Shown here: in pieces, positions 20,204 through 20,890 of the stretch
Layout: the number at the start of each line of letters is the position of its first letter
How positions within the stretch are numbered: the first letter of the stretch is position 1
DNA from: a virus
Strand: one strand, 5' to 3'
DNA length: 20,890 nucleotides
IMG/VR virus record: IMGVR_UViG_3300030333_004928
Coordinates: 1 to 20,890 of that record
The notes under the pieces: generated by a model
The model's input: only the letters and a program-made list of their open reading frames with translations
Told to the model about the DNA's origin: nothing
Databases searched by the model: none
Made by a program: the position numbers and the translations under genes

Positions 20204-20428
20204 ATGGGAAGTAGTTGGAATAGCAGACAACCTGCGAGAGATAAAGACGCATTGAAAAGAATTAGCAAGCGGTATGATAGGTGGAAATCACGCTTTAGTG
20301 ATTCAGTATCTTATCGCTTAGGCACGACTCACAAATGGAATGAGGCGAAGGTCAAGAAGTGGTTTGAATCGTTGCCTCGCACAATTGCAGACCGAGAGAA
20401 GGCATTTGTAAAGGAGATGAAAAAATGA
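20204..20428 (+). CDS. Small basic protein
   Basis: 74 residues. The start is set by the promoter register; the in-frame ATG 20189 lies upstream of the predicted RNA start. Basic and helical (KDALKRISKRYDRWKSRFSD). No family recognised. First gene of the rightmost operon. Confidence 0.72.
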   Translation: MGSSWNSRQPARDKDALKRISKRYDRWKSRFSDSVSYRLGTTHKWNEAKVKKWFESLPRTIADREKAFVKEMKK

Positions 20429-20502
20429 TTCCGATTTGTCCTAAGTGCAATCAATCGATCGGTTATTGTTCGATGTATTCTTGTAAGAAGGTGGAACAAT
20501 GA
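20425..20502 (+). CDS. 25-residue zinc-binding peptide
   Basis: MIPICPKCNQSIGYCSMYSC then KKVEQ: CPKC and CSMYSC give four Cys in 16 residues, a minimal zinc knuckle. It overlaps both neighbours by 4 nt, and its 3' end (AAGGTGGAACA) is the ribosome site for the next gene. Small but well supported by context. Confidence 0.55.
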   Translation: MIPICPKCNQSIGYCSMYSCKKVEQ

Positions 20503-20816
20503 GATACCACACAGAACGAAGAAGAAAGGGAAAAATATCTAACGGTTGGAAATTACAAACCGTTGCTCGCTACCTGCGGGAGAATGGCGAGTCCAGCGCA
20601 ATAAATATAATCCAAAACGCAAGGAATAAGCGAGGAAGAAGCATCGATCTAACTACTAATTCATTAACAAATAGAATGAAAAAACACCCTTCTTTTTATG
20701 ACCGTGTGCCGCAAAAAGGAGATCCGCTTTACAATCACAAAAACCCACAGAACAAGGTTTGGGGTGTCTATGATACCGAAGAAGTCTTTGGAGAGAACGG
20801 TTGGGTTAAGTTATGA
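20499..20816 (+). CDS. Possible winged-helix protein
   Basis: 105 residues. Basic start (MRYHTERRRKGKISNGWK), then LQTVARYLRENGESSAINII and a Thr/Asn-rich recognition-type helix (SIDLTTNSLTNRMKKHPSF), with a WGVYDTEEVF strand near the end. The pattern recalls winged-helix domains, like the protein at 19088, with weaker support. Confidence 0.6.
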   Translation: MRYHTERRRKGKISNGWKLQTVARYLRENGESSAINIIQNARNKRGRSIDLTTNSLTNRMKKHPSFYDRVPQKGDPLYNHKNPQNKVWGVYDTEEVFGENGWVKL

Positions 20817-20890
20817 CGACCAACGCTTATGTAGCCCGATGCACCCATTGTGGGGCAGATACTTGCCTAAACAATCGTAGCACACGACCA
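20813..20890 (+). CDS. Zinc-ribbon-like protein, N-terminal fragment (runs off the right edge)
   Basis: ATG 20813 overlaps the upstream stop (ATGA) and the frame is open to the window end (26 codons): MTTNAYVARCTHCGADTCLN. CTHC plus a third Cys suggest another zinc ribbon. The C-terminus is missing. Confidence 0.55.
   Translation, partial: MTTNAYVARCTHCGADTCLNNRSTRP

Overview
The window looks like part of the genome of a head-tailed virus (or integrated provirus) that infects an archaeon. Three virion-assembly markers are visible. The N-terminus of a probable portal protein runs off the left edge on the minus strand, a full-length large terminase is present, and a metallophosphoesterase is translationally coupled to the terminase. 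The archaeal assignment rests on transcription signals. Most operons start with a TATA-like box about 25 nt before the start codon, which implies leaderless mRNAs, while internal genes carry GGTGA/GGAG-type Shine-Dalgarno sites. A marine euryarchaeal host would fit the style, but that is a guess; no gene here fixes the host.

Layout: 1-237 is the portal fragment (minus). 238-528 is a divergent promoter region. 529-3711 is phosphoesterase, terminase and a small protein (plus). 3712-4028 is a non-coding stretch with a hairpin between converging genes. 4029-5165 is a solitary unknown gene (minus). 5585-6435 and 6945-7355 are unknown minus-strand genes embedded between large clusters of a short repeat. 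From 8308 to the right edge everything reads on the plus strand: about 35 small genes in eleven or twelve short operons. Recognisable genes there are a DUF932 phage/plasmid protein, a C5-cytosine DNA methyltransferase, a member of a common phage family starting MNIF-LD-DP, a member of an acidic phage family (11067), two winged-helix-like proteins and many tiny Cys-rich zinc-ribbon-like proteins. This looks like an early/accessory region for host takeover.

Two non-coding systems dominate. First, about 75 copies of a short element GTTACAA(T/A)AA crowd almost every inter-operon gap between 5.2 and 11.65 kb, with one last copy at 14.64 kb, and none lie to the right of that. Within each cluster the copies next to the left gene are in reverse orientation and those next to the right gene are forward, whichever way those genes are transcribed. 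This points to a DNA-level element rather than an RNA signal. Second, eleven promoters share an extended box (CACCGC, then an A-rich stretch, then TTAAATA). In nine of them a start codon lies exactly 42 nt after the first base of CACCGC. One of these starts a transcript whose first 100 nt fold into a multi-helix structure and also contain a 24-codon leaderless frame.

Genes within operons overlap by 1-8 nt (ATGA/TGATG) or sit a few bases apart, so they are probably co-translated. All functional names come from motifs read by eye; no database search was possible.
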